A stretch of DNA of 64,000 bases from Siphonodentalium dalli (GCA_032622095.1 CP136068.1:148317365-148381364), one strand, 5' to 3'. Positions 42,001 through 57,000 are shown, counted from the first letter of the stretch. Translations and numbers: made by a program. The notes: generated by a model not told the origin, from the sequence alone.

Positions 42001-45000
42001 CCCACGAAGAACAACAAGTAATAAAAACCACGTGTTTCTACGCAACAATTGTTGCGCTACGGGTACGCGCCATTTAAGAATAACCAACAATTGTTGCGTT
42101 ACGGGTTCAAAGGGTTAATTATACCCCCTTTAAAAAAAGTGGGGTATACTGTTTTGCACCCGTCCGTGCGTCCATACGTCCGTCCAATGTCTGTTCATGT
42201 CATAACTTGAACAGTAGTGCTTGGATCTCAATATAATTAGGTATGGATGTTCACTACTATGAGGACATTAAATAGAGTGTTCCATCGTATTTTTCAGATT
42301 TTCCATTCTGGAGTTATTCATCTTTGTTTATCTGCAAATGTTGGCTTTTTGGTCCGTCTGGTGTCTGTTCATGTCATAACTTCAACAGTTGTGCTGGAAT
42401 CTCAATGAAATTAGGTATGGATGTTCACTACTATGAGGACATTAAATAGAGGGTTCCATCGTATTTTTCTGATTTTCCATTCTAGAGTTATTCATCTTTG
42501 TTTATTTGGAAAAGTTGGCTTTTTGGTCCGTCCGATGTCTGTTCATGTCATAACTGCAACAATGAAATTAGGTATGGATGTTCACTACTATGAGGACATT
42601 AAATAGAGGGTTTCATCGTTTTGTTCGGATTTTCCATTCTAGAGTTATTCATCTTTGTTTATTTGGAAATGTTGGCTTTTCGGTCCGTCCGATGTCTGTT
42701 CTAGAGTTATTCATTTTTGTTTATATGGAAATGTTGGCTTTTTGGTCCACACAATTATATATTTTAAATGCTTACTTTACAGTCCGTATGTCTGAGTATA
42801 TCAGTCATAGGTTATAGGTATGCCCACACTAGGCAGTATGCCACAAGGGGGTATGTACCGGACGACAGTCCATCTCTTGTTAAATCTGCACTATCCTTTT
42901 CCCTTTGATGTGGAACTTCTGCGCTAGAAATGACTCTCTTTTCATCTTTAGTTCCAATCTATAAGGCCTGTAACTTCTTTAATGCGTTGTTTTCCCGCTT
43001 AAAGCAGTAGTCCTAGATAAGTCAGGCTCTTTGACATATGTGACCCACCATATCGAATCCAGTCGGAAGTCGGGATTTTTTTACCCTGTGCCAATGCATT
43101 CTCTTATATATGCGAGTCGACCATAGGTCGCCTCGCATATATAAGAGAATGCATTGGCCTAACAATGTTTTATCATGTTTTTTAAATAAATGTTTCTTAT
43201 AATTTTTAGGACATAAAATAAAAAAACATCCAATACCCTGCAGGGAGCCCCACACATATATAGAAGCACCTAGAAGAGTGTCGTCTGCTCATGTTTGTCT
43301 GGGGCTCTGTATGGGTGAAATTATAAAATGGTTAAAGAATACAAGAACAAATTATTAAAATTGTAAAAAATTGTTAGGCCAATGCATTCTCTTATATATG
43401 CGAGGCGACCTATGGTCGACTCGCATATATAAGAGAATGCATTGGCACAGGGTAAAAAAATCCCAACTTCCGACTGGATTTGATATGGCGGGTCACATAT
43501 CTAATGGCATAAATTTAATGAAATAACTTTTCAAACCATATCAATATCAGTCACAGACACTGATTCTTCATTCCTCATCTGTAGCATTTGGAATGTAAAC
43601 ATACAACAAACCGGAAGTCCAAGGTCATGTTTGCACAAAAATAATACATTTGAGTACACCTGACACTATTTCCTGTTATACAATGACTGTTGTATATCAT
43701 TATTATAGAATGGCTATAATGAATGGAATACAGGACGGATCATGTAATAAAAAGTATTGTCCCCACATCCGGTTGTAACTAGCAATCTGATTGGCTACAA
43801 TGCCACGTTTAAATCACCATGTCCCCCGTCACTCTTGACAGCGGGGTATAAGAGAGTGTGTGCGAAACATCAGGGGGCATATGAGCACTTGAATTTCGGG
43901 TGTATATGAATGACCCTTGAACTATTAAAAAAGAGTTGCATCATAAGAAAGTGAATGCGACGTGCAGTATTGCTAATTATAGTACTCAAAAGTTTACTGT
44001 CTTGTAAATTACATGTGTTGAAGTTTAATATTATTGGCCCCATAGTCAGGGACCAGCCTAGTGGTTTCAAATTGTGGAGATGTCATCTCCCTGTTTGGTT
44101 ATTAGGGAGAATTGGACTGTTTATCAGAGAGAAGTAACAATTTACAACCCAACATCACCCTTCTATGATTCCATAGTATTATACAGCACAAGAGCCCATT
44201 TATAAAACCATTATAGTGAGTAAGAACACCATCATAATCAGCAAATATACTTCTGTTGATACATTCATACTGTTATATGAGAGAGAAGTCACTTTTCCCT
44301 GGGACAAAAATATGGAGAAGTGGTACATTTTATGGAGAAGATGTCTCCCAAGTAATTTTCGGCTGGCCACTGCCCAGAATACAGAATATTTAGACTTTAT
44401 TTTATGAGGAGGCAGAGAATAAATAGTCTCTAGCTGGCTTCCCAAAATGGACAGGCTTCACACTGTCGGTATCCAAATTTTTTTTGGAAATTGGACAAAA
44501 GAAAATTTCATTTGGGCAAACGTTTTGGCCACAATATTTCAAGGCTATGGTCCGCACCACCTCTCAAATCATCAGCTCTCCATATAACCCTTAATTCGGT
44601 AATCAGCAGTTGCTTGCCTGTGTATAAAATCAGATCAGACGGCCCCCATATCATCAAGATACAATAACAACAACATTTCTTCAAAATACGCTTTAGTTAT
44701 CAGAATCGATTAATTGCAACAAAATAATGCTAACCACTATGGTATCAAGTTTCCCAAAATGTGTTATTTATCAACATTTTGTTAAACGAAATATGGCCGT
44801 ATTATCACCTGAGTATCACGAAATTTGGCTGTATTACCACTTGGTTTTAGAGTTATCCATCTTCATTTGCAATTTTGTGCGAGACTGACCATTTGATGAC
44901 GTGTTTCTGGACCACAAAGAATTGCACATCTCGAGAAATAACAAACTTCAAAAATTGATATCTGATCACTCTGAGCTTTGATGGGTGGGTTCCTCAACTC

Positions 45001-48000
45001 GAATCAAATATTTTTTTTATCCCTGAAGCCAAAGAAATAGTAGTTTAGGGGTGTTAATTCGGATTATGCATCTTTAATATTAAAAGTCACACCTGTTTAC
45101 TAATGATGATTAGCCGCCATCAGTTTATTTGTCAGTTACTTTTGTGCATGTTTCTTTATATTTTTGTTTTAGACTTTTAGTGCCTGTTTTTCTCGGAAAT
45201 TGACATTGCGTGGCCTAATCATGTCTACAATAAACAACTTTCTGGTTGCATGGATGGTTGCTCTCTCATTTACCATTATGCATATGTCCCAACAGCATAT
45301 TTAAAGTATATTTACTGATTATAAAGGTGTTCTTACTAATTAAAATAGTTTTATAAATGGGCTTACATGTATGTGCTATATAATAATGGATCAAACAATG
45401 GTTATGTTGGGGGTGTAAATTGAACTTCAGCCATTGTTACTTCTCGCTGATAACAGTCCATTTCTTTCTAATAACCAAACAGTTTAATTTAAAACCTCCT
45501 GGCTGGTCCATGTCCGGTTGAACTCAATTACACAACTCCTGGCCACATACTAGTCATGACATACATATATTTGGCACATGTTGTCAATCACAAAGTGCTC
45601 CAATATAAAATTATACATGTGGATGATGCTGGTGAATAAAAAACTAAAGTTAGAAGATGTCCACCAATAAAAATTCATGTTTTAGTGACAAATATTCATT
45701 ACTTTATAAATTACAACAATATACAGTAATGCTCTAATTAATCGACCTCTTAACCAAAGCAGAATTATGGGTAACTTTTCAGGATTTAGTCGGAAATATG
45801 GCTTGTTGCCATTCATCGGAAAGCTCTCCCCGAGAGCTTTCCGATGAATGGCAACAAGCCATATTTCCGACTAAATCCTGAAAAGTTACCCATAATTCTG
45901 CTTTGGTTAAGAGGTCGATTAATTAGAGCATTACTGTACTTGGGGACATTTCAATTGTGTGTCAAAGGAGTTGTGTATGCCATCACATGCAGGAAATGTC
46001 CTGGGAAGATATATGTGGGTGAAACTGGACAAACTCTTTTGGAACAGATGAACGGACACCAATTTTCTATTACATCAGGTAATACTGATGTACCGGTAGG
46101 GAGCCATTTCAATTTGTCGGAACATGATATGAACATTTCAAAGTTACGGTGTTACGTGGGAATCTTTGGTGTGTCAATAAAAGGAAAACTGTCGAACTGA
46201 AAGTCATTAGTCAACTAAACCAACTAAATGCAATTAAGACCAGCCTGAACAGAGATCAGGGCTTCTTGGCCCACTATCAGGCCTCCGTGACTTGTTTCTA
46301 AGACTAATGTTGAAACATAATAGACTTTAACGTCAAACTTTTAATGTGTTTCATCTATTATTATTTCACTTGATAAAGGCTTCACATACGGAAAGCTAAA
46401 AGCTTGTGTACATTGTACATTAATGAATCTATAAAGGTGTTATCATTCAATTCCTGTCATCATATAACTTGATTTAATAGATTTTAATCACATCATGAAA
46501 GGGTTAAAGGTACGGTTGGCCTTGGCGGTGGGTATCCTGTGAAAATATTTCCACCCGTCAAAAACCGCCACAAACTGAAAGAACATCAAAATGTAGACAG
46601 ACTTTGTCTGTATACAAATAAGAAATATCGCATAAACAGTATGTTATTGTCAAATGTTTGACCATTGTTATGTAAACAAAAGCATAAAAAGTTACCTTTC
46701 TGGTGTTTGTTTATATTATGATGGTAAACATAAAGAGCGTTCTTTGTTGGTGAATTCCTAATATGGAACTAATAAAGAGCGTTTATGCCATTTGTGTGTG
46801 ATCAGCATTGTGCTGTCTTCTGTAACACAATCAGGCTCTTGCTTAGGTCAAATATAGTAGGTCTTTATGATAACATGCTGATACCTGATGGTCATGGTAT
46901 ATATGAACGAAACTGTATGCGTTTTAATGTTTTTCTGTTTATGGTGATTAGAACAAATATGAATATTTTCGACAACTAAGGCCTCACGTGCCTTTAATTA
47001 CATGTACATTGTATTCTTTATCATTTCATTTTCAGAAGATGGATTATTTCTTCGCCTTCTCATTGGTGCTGTACAATTCATTCATATTAGGATGTCGGTG
47101 AGTCCATCATTTGAAACCCTTTATTAGCTCAACTTACTTTTGTAAGTTTGAGCTATTGCCATGGCTTGGCGTCCGTCGTCCGTGTGTGCGTGGGTGCGTG
47201 TGTGCGTCAACAATTTCCTTTGGCGCAGGCTACAGGTCGTACCTTTGGTCTGATCTTTATGAAATTTTGCATGAATGTTGACATTGACATGTAGATGGGA
47301 ACGAGTCATTTTGGGGTCATTCGGCCAAAAAACATGGCCGCTGGTGGCCATTTTGGATTTCAAAATTCAATCCATTGGCGCGGGCTACAGGTCGTGCTGT
47401 TCGTCTGATCATCATGAAATTTGTCATGGATGTTAATATTGACATGTAGATGGGAACGAGTGATTTTGGGGTCGTTCAGCCAAAAAACATGGCCGCCAGC
47501 AGCCATCTTGGATTTTACTCTTTACATGACTAAATCCTTTGGCGCGGGTTACAGGTCGTACCTTTTGTCTGACCTTTATGAAATTTGTCATGAATATTGA
47601 TATTGACATGTATATGGGAACGAGTAATTTTGGGGTCATACGGCCAAAAAACATGGCCGCTGGTGGCCATTTTGGATTTCAAAATTCAATCCATTGGCGC
47701 GGGCTACAGGTCGTACTGTTCGTCTGATCATTATGAAATTTGTCATGGATGTTAATATTGACATGTAGATGGGAACGAGTCATTTTGGGGTCATTCGGCC
47801 AAAAAACATGGCCGCCAGCAGCCATCATGGATTTTACTCTTTGCATGACTAAATCCTTTGGCGCAGGCTACAGGTGGTAGTTTTGATCAGAACTTCATGA
47901 AATTTGTAATGAATGTTGACATTGACATTTAGATGGGAACGAGTCATTTTGGGGTCATTCGGCCAAAAAACATGGCCGCTGGTGGCCATTTTGGATTTCA

Positions 48001-51000
48001 AAATTCAATCCATTGGCGCGGGCTACAGGTCGTGCTGTTCGTCTGATCATCATGAAATTTGTCATGGATGTTAATATTGACATGTAGATGGGAACGAGTG
48101 ATTTTGGGGTCGTTCAGCCAAAAAACATGGCCGCAAGCAGCCATCTTGGATTTTACTCTTTGCATGACTAAATTCTTTGGCGCGGGCTACAGGTTGTAGC
48201 TTTGGTCAGAACTTCATGAAATTTGTCATGGATGTTAACAATAACATGTAGATAGGAACGAGTGATTTTGGGGTCGTTCTGCCAAAAAACATGGCCGCCA
48301 GCAGCCATCTTGGATTTTACTCTTTGCATCACTAATTCCTTTGGCGTGGGCTACAGGTCGTACCTATGGCCAGATCTTTATGAATTTTGTCATGAATTTT
48401 GACATTGACATGTAGATGGGAACGAGTCATTTTGGGGTCATTCGGCCAAAAAACATGGCCGCTGGTGGCCATTTTGGATTCAAAATTCAATCCATTGGCG
48501 CGGGCTACAGGTCGTGCTGTTCGTCTGATCATCATGAAATTTGTCATGAATATTGATATTGACATTTATATGGGAACGAGTGATTTTGGGGTTGTTCGGC
48601 CAAAAAACATGGCCGCCAGCAGCCATCATGGATTTTACTCTTTGCATGACTAAATCCTTTGGCGTGGGCTACAGGTCGTACCTATGGTCTGATCTTTATG
48701 AATTTTGTCATGAATTTTGACATTGACATGTAGATGGGAACGAGTCATTTTGGGGTCATTCGGCCAAAAAACATGGCCGCTGGTGGCCATTTTGGATTTC
48801 AAAATTCAATCCATTGGCGCGGGCTACAGGTCGTGCTGTTCGTCTGATCATCATGAAATTTGTCATGGATGTTAATATTGACATGTAGATGGGAACGAGT
48901 GATTTTGGGGTCGTTCAGCCAAAAAACATGGCCGCCAGCAGCCATCTTGGATTTTACTCTTTGCATGACTAAATTCTTTGGCGCGGGCTACAGGTTGTAG
49001 CTTTGGTCTGACCTTTATGAAATTTGTCATGAATATTGATATTGACATGTATATGGGAACAAGTCATTTTGGGGTCATACGGCCAAAAAACATGGCCGCT
49101 GGCAGCCATCTTGGATTTCAAATTTCAATCCATTGGCACGGGCTACAGGTCGTACTGTTTGTCTGATCATCATGATATTTATCATGGATGTTAATATTAA
49201 CATGTGGATGGGAACGAGTCATTTTGGGGTCGTTTGGCTAAACAAGAAATTATGGCATTGAAATCCATGTAAAAAAGGACGACCGTGCAGTCACGACTCA
49301 CGACCTGCACTACTCAGACTAATATGTGTTGACTTATATGAACGTCAAGATTTAATTAACTATAAATATTTCTTATAACCAATTACGCACACGAAGTTGG
49401 TTGCTTGTGGTAGGGGGATTGGGTCTGTACCTCATAATTATCATATTGTACTCATACATGTATCTTCCAGCCTTTCGATCCTGGCTCCCCGGGGCCATTT
49501 TTTGGACTGGCACATATGCCAATTCTCAACTTGGATGAAATATTAGTTGTACTCGCCTCCACAACCCTTGGCCTTGGTTGGAAATTGGGGTTATTATGCG
49601 TGAGAACTTGGGTTTACCCCCTCATAATTTGGGTTGTTTGTTTGTTTCAAATCACAACCCAAATCATTAGAATATAAGTAAGGAAGAACATTCAATTTCC
49701 AAGAACATGTTTTGTTTGTATACCTGTACAAATTCTATAGTGATTTTATAGGTTGGGATTTGATCAGTTTGATTGCAATTGCATGGAGCTACATTTATAC
49801 CAGCGCGGACTCGGAGCCATGCACTATGAAACAACGTCAACCCAACCAAACCTAATGCGAACCATGCCAACATTATGCCTGCTTTGTGTGCTATGTCGCG
49901 TCGCTGTCAAAACGTCAATAACTTTCGCGGGAAAATGCGCGTGCCAATATGACGTCGCTTTGGATACAACATATGACGTAACCTTACAGTTTACGTGAAC
50001 ATGTTTCTACTAATTTACTAAACTAAAGAAAAGTTTATTTAGTTATATGATAAACATTCAAGATATTTACGATATGAATTATGTTTTCGCGAGGTGGCTA
50101 AGGAAAATTTGCAGTTTTACGTAAATTTCCGACATTTCCCGAATGGCATAGCAACCCGAGTCCGGTCGACAATATTTATGATTTAAGTCATGATTATTGT
50201 TCAAAGAATAAACCATGTAATGCCTTAACGCAATGAATACTGTTATGTTGGCTATATGAAAAGTTACATTTTGTAGTTTTAATTTAATTGCAATGACGTT
50301 TCAAGATGGCGGCCCCTCAAATCCAAGATGGCGGCGCACCTAATTCAAGATGGTGGCGCCCATGTTCGAAAGCGAACTTAGTATAAGGACGACCTGCGCA
50401 TATGTTGCTGTGACATATGCGCAACTGGGCTGCGCCCAGCTGGTCGTCCTTAAAAAACATGTCCGCCAGCAGCCATATTGGATTTTACTCTTTGCATGAA
50501 TAAATCCTTTGGTGCGGGCTACATGCAGGTCGTAGCTTTGGTCGGAACTTCAAGAAATTTGTCATGTATGTTAACAATGACATGTAGATGGGAAACGAGT
50601 CATTTTGGGGTCGTTCAGCCGAAAAACATGGCCGCCAGCAGCCATCTTGGATTTTACTCTTTGTATGACTAAATCCATTGGCACAGGCTACAGGTCATAC
50701 CTTTGATCAGATCATTATGAGATTTGTAAAGGCTGTAGATGGGAACAAGTCATTTTGGGGTAATTCGGAAAAAAAACATGGCTGCCGGTGGCCATTATGA
50801 ATTTACTCTTTGCATCAATAAATCCTTTGTCACACCATAATCACCACATCTCTGATCCGATCATTATGAAACCTGTTATGAATGTTGATATTGACATGAA
50901 CATCTAGTCTTACTTAGACATTTCAATTAGCACTTTTCCTATTCCTCCATTTACTGTCGACCATTAAATTATTCCCCTACCTAAGTTGAGCTACAGTGTC

Positions 51001-54000
51001 ATTGACACTTTCATTTACTAAATGAATTCTCCTACCCAGTTATAACAGTATTCATTGGAATGGTCTATTATTCATCTTCAAGTGCAGAAAGAATCCTGTT
51101 CATTGTTGGGAAATGCTGTTATAAAAAATTTGTTCAACAAATTGTTGTTTTAAACTTATTATCTGACCATTTCCTAAGTGATAACTACTCGTCAATGAGT
51201 ATTTATTAAAGAAAGGGGCAATAAGTGAGATTACCTGAGACATACATGTATTAACTATTTTGGGAATTAAAATTGTGTTAAAAAACTCATTTTTTTCCTG
51301 TCTGTCTGTCTGTCAACAAGTAAGGCTTGAACTTTGTATGTTCTTTGTATGATTTTAGCTTGTATAAACCTTGTATGTACAGCCCCTAATTGTAAAATTA
51401 TAATCAGTATGAAATGTGCCATCTCATTTATTTTTACAGTTTTATATGGGTATTGAGGGGAGGTCATAACAAATTCCAGACACATATTCTATTATTTCCA
51501 TTTTGGCCACTTTTGGGAGCCACCACCCCAGTTTCTACTATTTTATAAGTTATTTTACTATATTTCATCACAAAGCATTTGACATACTGTATTAACCCTT
51601 TACCCAACAAACCGGCCAAAACCGGCCAAATAAAGCTTCAACAGCCTAAAATATCTTTGGTCTGTCTCAATAGAACCATACAAATATGGATATCATTGGA
51701 ACCGGCTCCTTGACCACATTGTGATAGTTACAGTTATGCCCTGTGCCAATGCATTCTCTTATATATGCGAGTCGACCATAGGTCGCCTCACATATATAAG
51801 AGAATGCATTGGCCTAGAAAAATATTTTTTTTAACACTTTTTACCATTTTTTCTTACATTCTTTAACAATTTTATAATTTTTAATGTGTTAAGCCAATGC
51901 ATTCTCTTATATATGCGAGGCGACCTATGGTCGACTCGCATATATAAGAGAATGCATTGGCACAGGGCCCTTCTGTTGGGTAAAGGGTTAACTCTTTCAT
52001 GACTGGAGCTTTTGCAAAAACACTGTGCCAATGCATTTTCTTATATATGCGAGTCTCCCATCTAATGTATCACAGATGATTATTTCCACTTAGTTTTTCT
52101 TATAGACAACATTTACATTAATATGTTTGAGTGTCCACTATTGTATTTTGAAGCCAAACCAAGCTACTACATGACCCCATATGTTGCATACATAGTTTTC
52201 AATCTGTTATGTTGTTTAGCTTTATGGGTCATATTTGATAACTTAGTTTGATGTAAATGACTTGAGTAAAATATGTTTTGACTGAGTAAAAACTTGTATC
52301 ACTGCTGATGGACCACCTACCACCCCCAGCCTGTGTGTCTGTGTAAAAAAAATTGACCACCACCCTATAAGTATAAACATTGACTATTTTAGCTGCATGT
52401 TTATACCCTAGTTTGCATTTGTTGCTGCAATTTATAAACTTGTTATATTATTTTTACCATAATAATTCTTGTAACAGAATTAAATTTTTGGTATTTTCTT
52501 TTAAAGTGATGTGAAACACTCCGGTTGGGTGATCAAATAGAAATAGAGAATAATCGTGCTCAAAGTAATTTTTATTAATATTAATCCAAATTTACAACAC
52601 ACACACACCGTCAGTCTTACATACTAATTAAATGCAATGAGTATCGATGGCAAAATCATTTGCATTAGTTTATCGGCGATTGTTGCATCCCACATCGAGA
52701 TGTAAATATTCAAGTTCAGATGGTGTTTTCTATGGAGTTGTAGAAAGCTACATTCTCCCAGTTGTCATAGCACCTGAGTACTAATTTATCAGTTTCACGC
52801 ACCCGAACAAGTCCATAATATGTCTTTAATTACAATTGTTCTGTTTTCAGGTTGTTCGGAACAGAAAACAAAAAGAAAATCACAGTTATTGCTATTTTAC
52901 TCCTGATATTTTTTGCTCAACACATAGATTACCTATCATCAGGGCGATTTGACTATACATATAACATGCAAGTCAATGTCACAGTTGGTAAGTTATTACT
53001 CATCGCATAGATTACCTATCATCAGGGCGATTTGACTATACATATAACATGCAAGTCAACGTCACGATCTATGCAAATTGACTATTCATGATTGAAACAT
53101 ATTTTATTGTACATGTATATAAATTATATACATGTACCTGGGATTGGGACTATACTTATAAGGACAGTTCTCAATATTGTGCTAGACATTGCATATTGAG
53201 GCCCCCAGAGGGTGAATTTAGTTACACTACACCACAGGCTAGCATAACCAAATTCATCCTCTGGGTGCCTCATTCTGCTTGGTCTCAAGGGACCAGCCTA
53301 GACCTGATTTTCAGGGCGAAGTGACTTCTCCCTGTCACAAAAATATGGCGAAATGGCTGTTCAATAGTGGGCTTTATAAAATTGAAATCAACCAGTACAG
53401 TAGTTGCCTATATAACAAAAATATGAGATATGTAATATCTAAATTAAAATGATGAAACAATGGTTCAAATATGGAATCGTGATGTTCAAATCATCACTCT
53501 AATAACTATGAATAATGTCCAAACATAATTGTGAGAGAATGGTAGCATTTTATATAATAATTTGAGAGAATGGTATTTTTACATCCGCTTATGAATACAA
53601 AAACCATTGGTCTCATCTGCTATTGGAGACACAGACACAGATTTAAGTTTTAAGTTTGTGAAGATTGTGATGTGCACCCACCAAGCCTTGAAAAAGTGTG
53701 TCTGTCATTTGCAGAATGAGGTCCCCAGAGGGTGAATTTAGTGATGCTACCCCGCATAGCGGCTAGCATCACCAAATTCACCCTCATGGACCTCATTCTG
53801 CTTACACCTCAGCAGAATGAGGTCCCCAGAGGGAGAATTTGGTGATGCTAGCCCGCTATGCGGGGTAGCATCACTAAATTCACCCTCTGGGGACCTCATT
53901 CTGCAAATGACAGACACACTATTTCAAGGCTTGGCACCCACTGGGCACTTTAATTATGCATTGTGTTATCTGCCAATTTTTCTAAAGAAACCAATAAATT

Positions 54001-57000
54001 CCAGAGAAGATGAGGCCTAAAGAGAATGAGGTCCCCAGAGGCTTAATTTAGTGACAGTGGGCTAGCATTGCCAAAATCATCCTCTGGGGACCTCATTCTG
54101 CAAGGTCTCATTTGCAATGGGAGCCTTAGACACAGATGCTAGCTCGTTGTGTCGGGTAGCGTCATTAAATTCACCCTCCTGGGACCTCATTCTGCAAATG
54201 TTCAGCTCCATATTTTGAGGTCTGTATAAGGAGACTCTTTCTCACTCAACAATTCATTGGAACTGAGCTATCAAAATTTAAATGAAACAATGAGGCCAAT
54301 TTTAGCTTATATGAAATATTGGTATATTGGGTCCTTTGGTGATTTGTGTCCAGATTCCTTTGAATGGTAATAACCAATGAAAAAGACAATATTCAAGTTG
54401 AACTATAGGTTCTTTGACACTTTCATTTCCTCACTATCTAATTCTTATGGGATAACTGTGTTGTGTTTCATGAATTTCTGTGGTCGACAGCTGTCTTTAC
54501 GGTTGAAACTTTAATAAAACCAGCTGTCTATCACTCAAATCACAAAAATACACATTGTTACACTCTTTCATGAGTATTCCACATTCGTTGAAAGTGAAAC
54601 ATTCCAACTTTTAATAATAATCACTTATTTTCAGCCAATTGAGGTCATTATTATCCAGTATGAAATTCATCTCACATATACATGTAGTCCAAGTCTTCTC
54701 GTACTAAAACCGGCTAAGATATTGGGATGGAGGTGCCGGTCTTTAGTCCGAGTTCCAGGCCCATGGTCTCCTTTGACACGAGTTAATCGTTAGTGACCCG
54801 CTCAAATAAAACCACAATTATATGAAATAAAATATCACAATTGCTACAATAAACGGATAGTTTCCGCAGAAGACATGCTATTTGATCTGAAACCCACATC
54901 GGTTGTGAATTGAAAGCGGTAATTTAATGTGAAAAGAAACTTTTGCCGCAGTGTTTACATATTTTTTAAAGTATGCGAACTCAGTTGACCTTGCGAACTG
55001 CGTTCGGCATTTTCCGGTGAAAATATTCCGTAGATTTTCAATCAACCACGCACGATGAATTCTCCATTGTAATCGTAATTATACGTGACAATAAATAAAT
55101 TATTACATAGATTAAATACATATTGAAGATATAAATGTAATACATTAAATAAATTACGGGAATTATAACCATCTCACAGTTTAAAACAGTGTAAACACAA
55201 TGACCATTAGAATATCATGGGGGCCGCCATTTTGTTTGTATCGAAATTCGTCTCGGCCAAAACAAACACCGGACAATGCCGAAGTTCTTCGGAACCTGAG
55301 TTCGGCTTTCAGTTAAGTAAACAAACAGAAAAAACAGCGATGTTGGTGACAATCAACCGGAATATTCTATGCGTAATTTAACATGAAAGTTAGATTATTA
55401 TACACCATTATGAACATGATATGTCTCTCTTTCCGATGTATATAGCATCATGTATTGATTCATTAGGTAAATCGAGTAAAATACACCACAGATTCCCGCC
55501 ACAGATCGTGGGCGTAACTCGTGTGATAGGATTGGTATGCAAGCGGGCTGGGACTAAAAACAGCAAATCGCCATCCCAATATCTTAGCTGGTTTTAGTAC
55601 AAGAAGACTGGGACTAATATACATGTAGCTGTAATTTATAAATGCCATTTTAGATAATAATTTGGTTGAGCAAATAAATTATACAAGAAATTATGTGATG
55701 AATTTACTTACCTGTTTTCAAAGGATAGCAGCCATGTCCTGAAAGTCGCATATGACTGTTTCTCACCGCGAAGGCCATCCATATCTTTAATGGTCAGAAG
55801 CACGTTTTGCCAAAATGTTCTGGTATTTACAAAATTAATCTCCAGCTGTTTTGTGAATTGACATAAAAAGTCACTGTTAATGTCAAAACTCTACCAGTAC
55901 AACAGACGTTATGATGTGTCTTAAGTGGTGATGTCGCATGGCAGCTTAATTTAATAGCGATCTTCTCATTCATAAAATAATAATTTATATATGGCAAGAT
56001 GGCACATTTATTTACAGTCGGCTGGCTACATATACATCTAAATTATTTACCACGAATTATGATCGAAATAAACCACTTTAGTATGCCTTTATAGACAAAT
56101 AATATACCCCATCTTCAGTTTTAGCTGTATTTTATTCACAAAATAACTATTTGTAGTCATGAAATTGCGTTTGTAAAATTTGTTGTAATTGTGGTCTGAA
56201 AGAGATAGACCATCTTTAATGATTTCCTCATTTTGACTCCACAGGAAGCTTCAATGCGATTGGCTGGCTTGTATGGTGTGCTCGAGTTCGAAAAAAGCAG
56301 AATTATGTTTGGAAGTGTGCTATCACATTTATGATACTTAATGTTGCAATTTTGCTTGAATTAAAAGACTTTCCACCGATTCTGTGGACATTTGATGCCC
56401 ATTCACTGTGGCACGCAAGCACATCTCTACTTGGCCTACTCTGGTATAGGTAAGAGTTAACTACTATGATAACCGATTTGTCTAATCTTTAACCCTTTCA
56501 GTACCAAGTCCGATATTTGTATTAACCCATATTTCCTTGATCATTTTTCAAATTTATTGATTATAATAATGTGATTCATTGATGGAAAGAGCTCTAAGAG
56601 CTATGTATCACATTATTATAATCACCTCTTTCCATCAATGAATCACATTATTATAATCAATAAATTTGAAAAATGATCAAGGAAATATGGGTTGATACAA
56701 AAATCGGACTTCGCACTGAAAGGGAAAAACAAATGAGCTTTTAAAAGGCAGTTTAACCCTTTCACGATTGGAGCTTCGTGAAATTTTGCGAAAACCCTGT
56801 GCCAATGCATTCTCTTATAAATGCGAGTCTCACATAGGGAGCCTCACATATATAAGATAATACATTGGCTTAACAATATTTACCTTGACCTTCTAAGCCA
56901 GTGCATTCTCTTATATATGTGAGGCATATTTAATGCTGCATCAGTACAGCTTACGTCATGAAAGGGTTAAGGTTATGTACATAACAGATTTGTAGAATGT

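Larger units (their letters stand above)
47124..51016 (+). mobile_element. family Q element 3, about 20 tandem units, interrupted
   Basis: It starts TTAGCTCAACTTACTTTTGT, 26 nt into PGAP3 intron 4, and ends AAGTTGAGCTACAGTGTCAT plus hairpin. Two unit types alternate: one with GCCGCTGGTGGCCATTTTGG, one with GCCGCCAGCAGCCATCTTGG. This suggests a higher-order unit of about 320 bp. A separate element splits it at 49275-50451. Confidence 0.75.
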
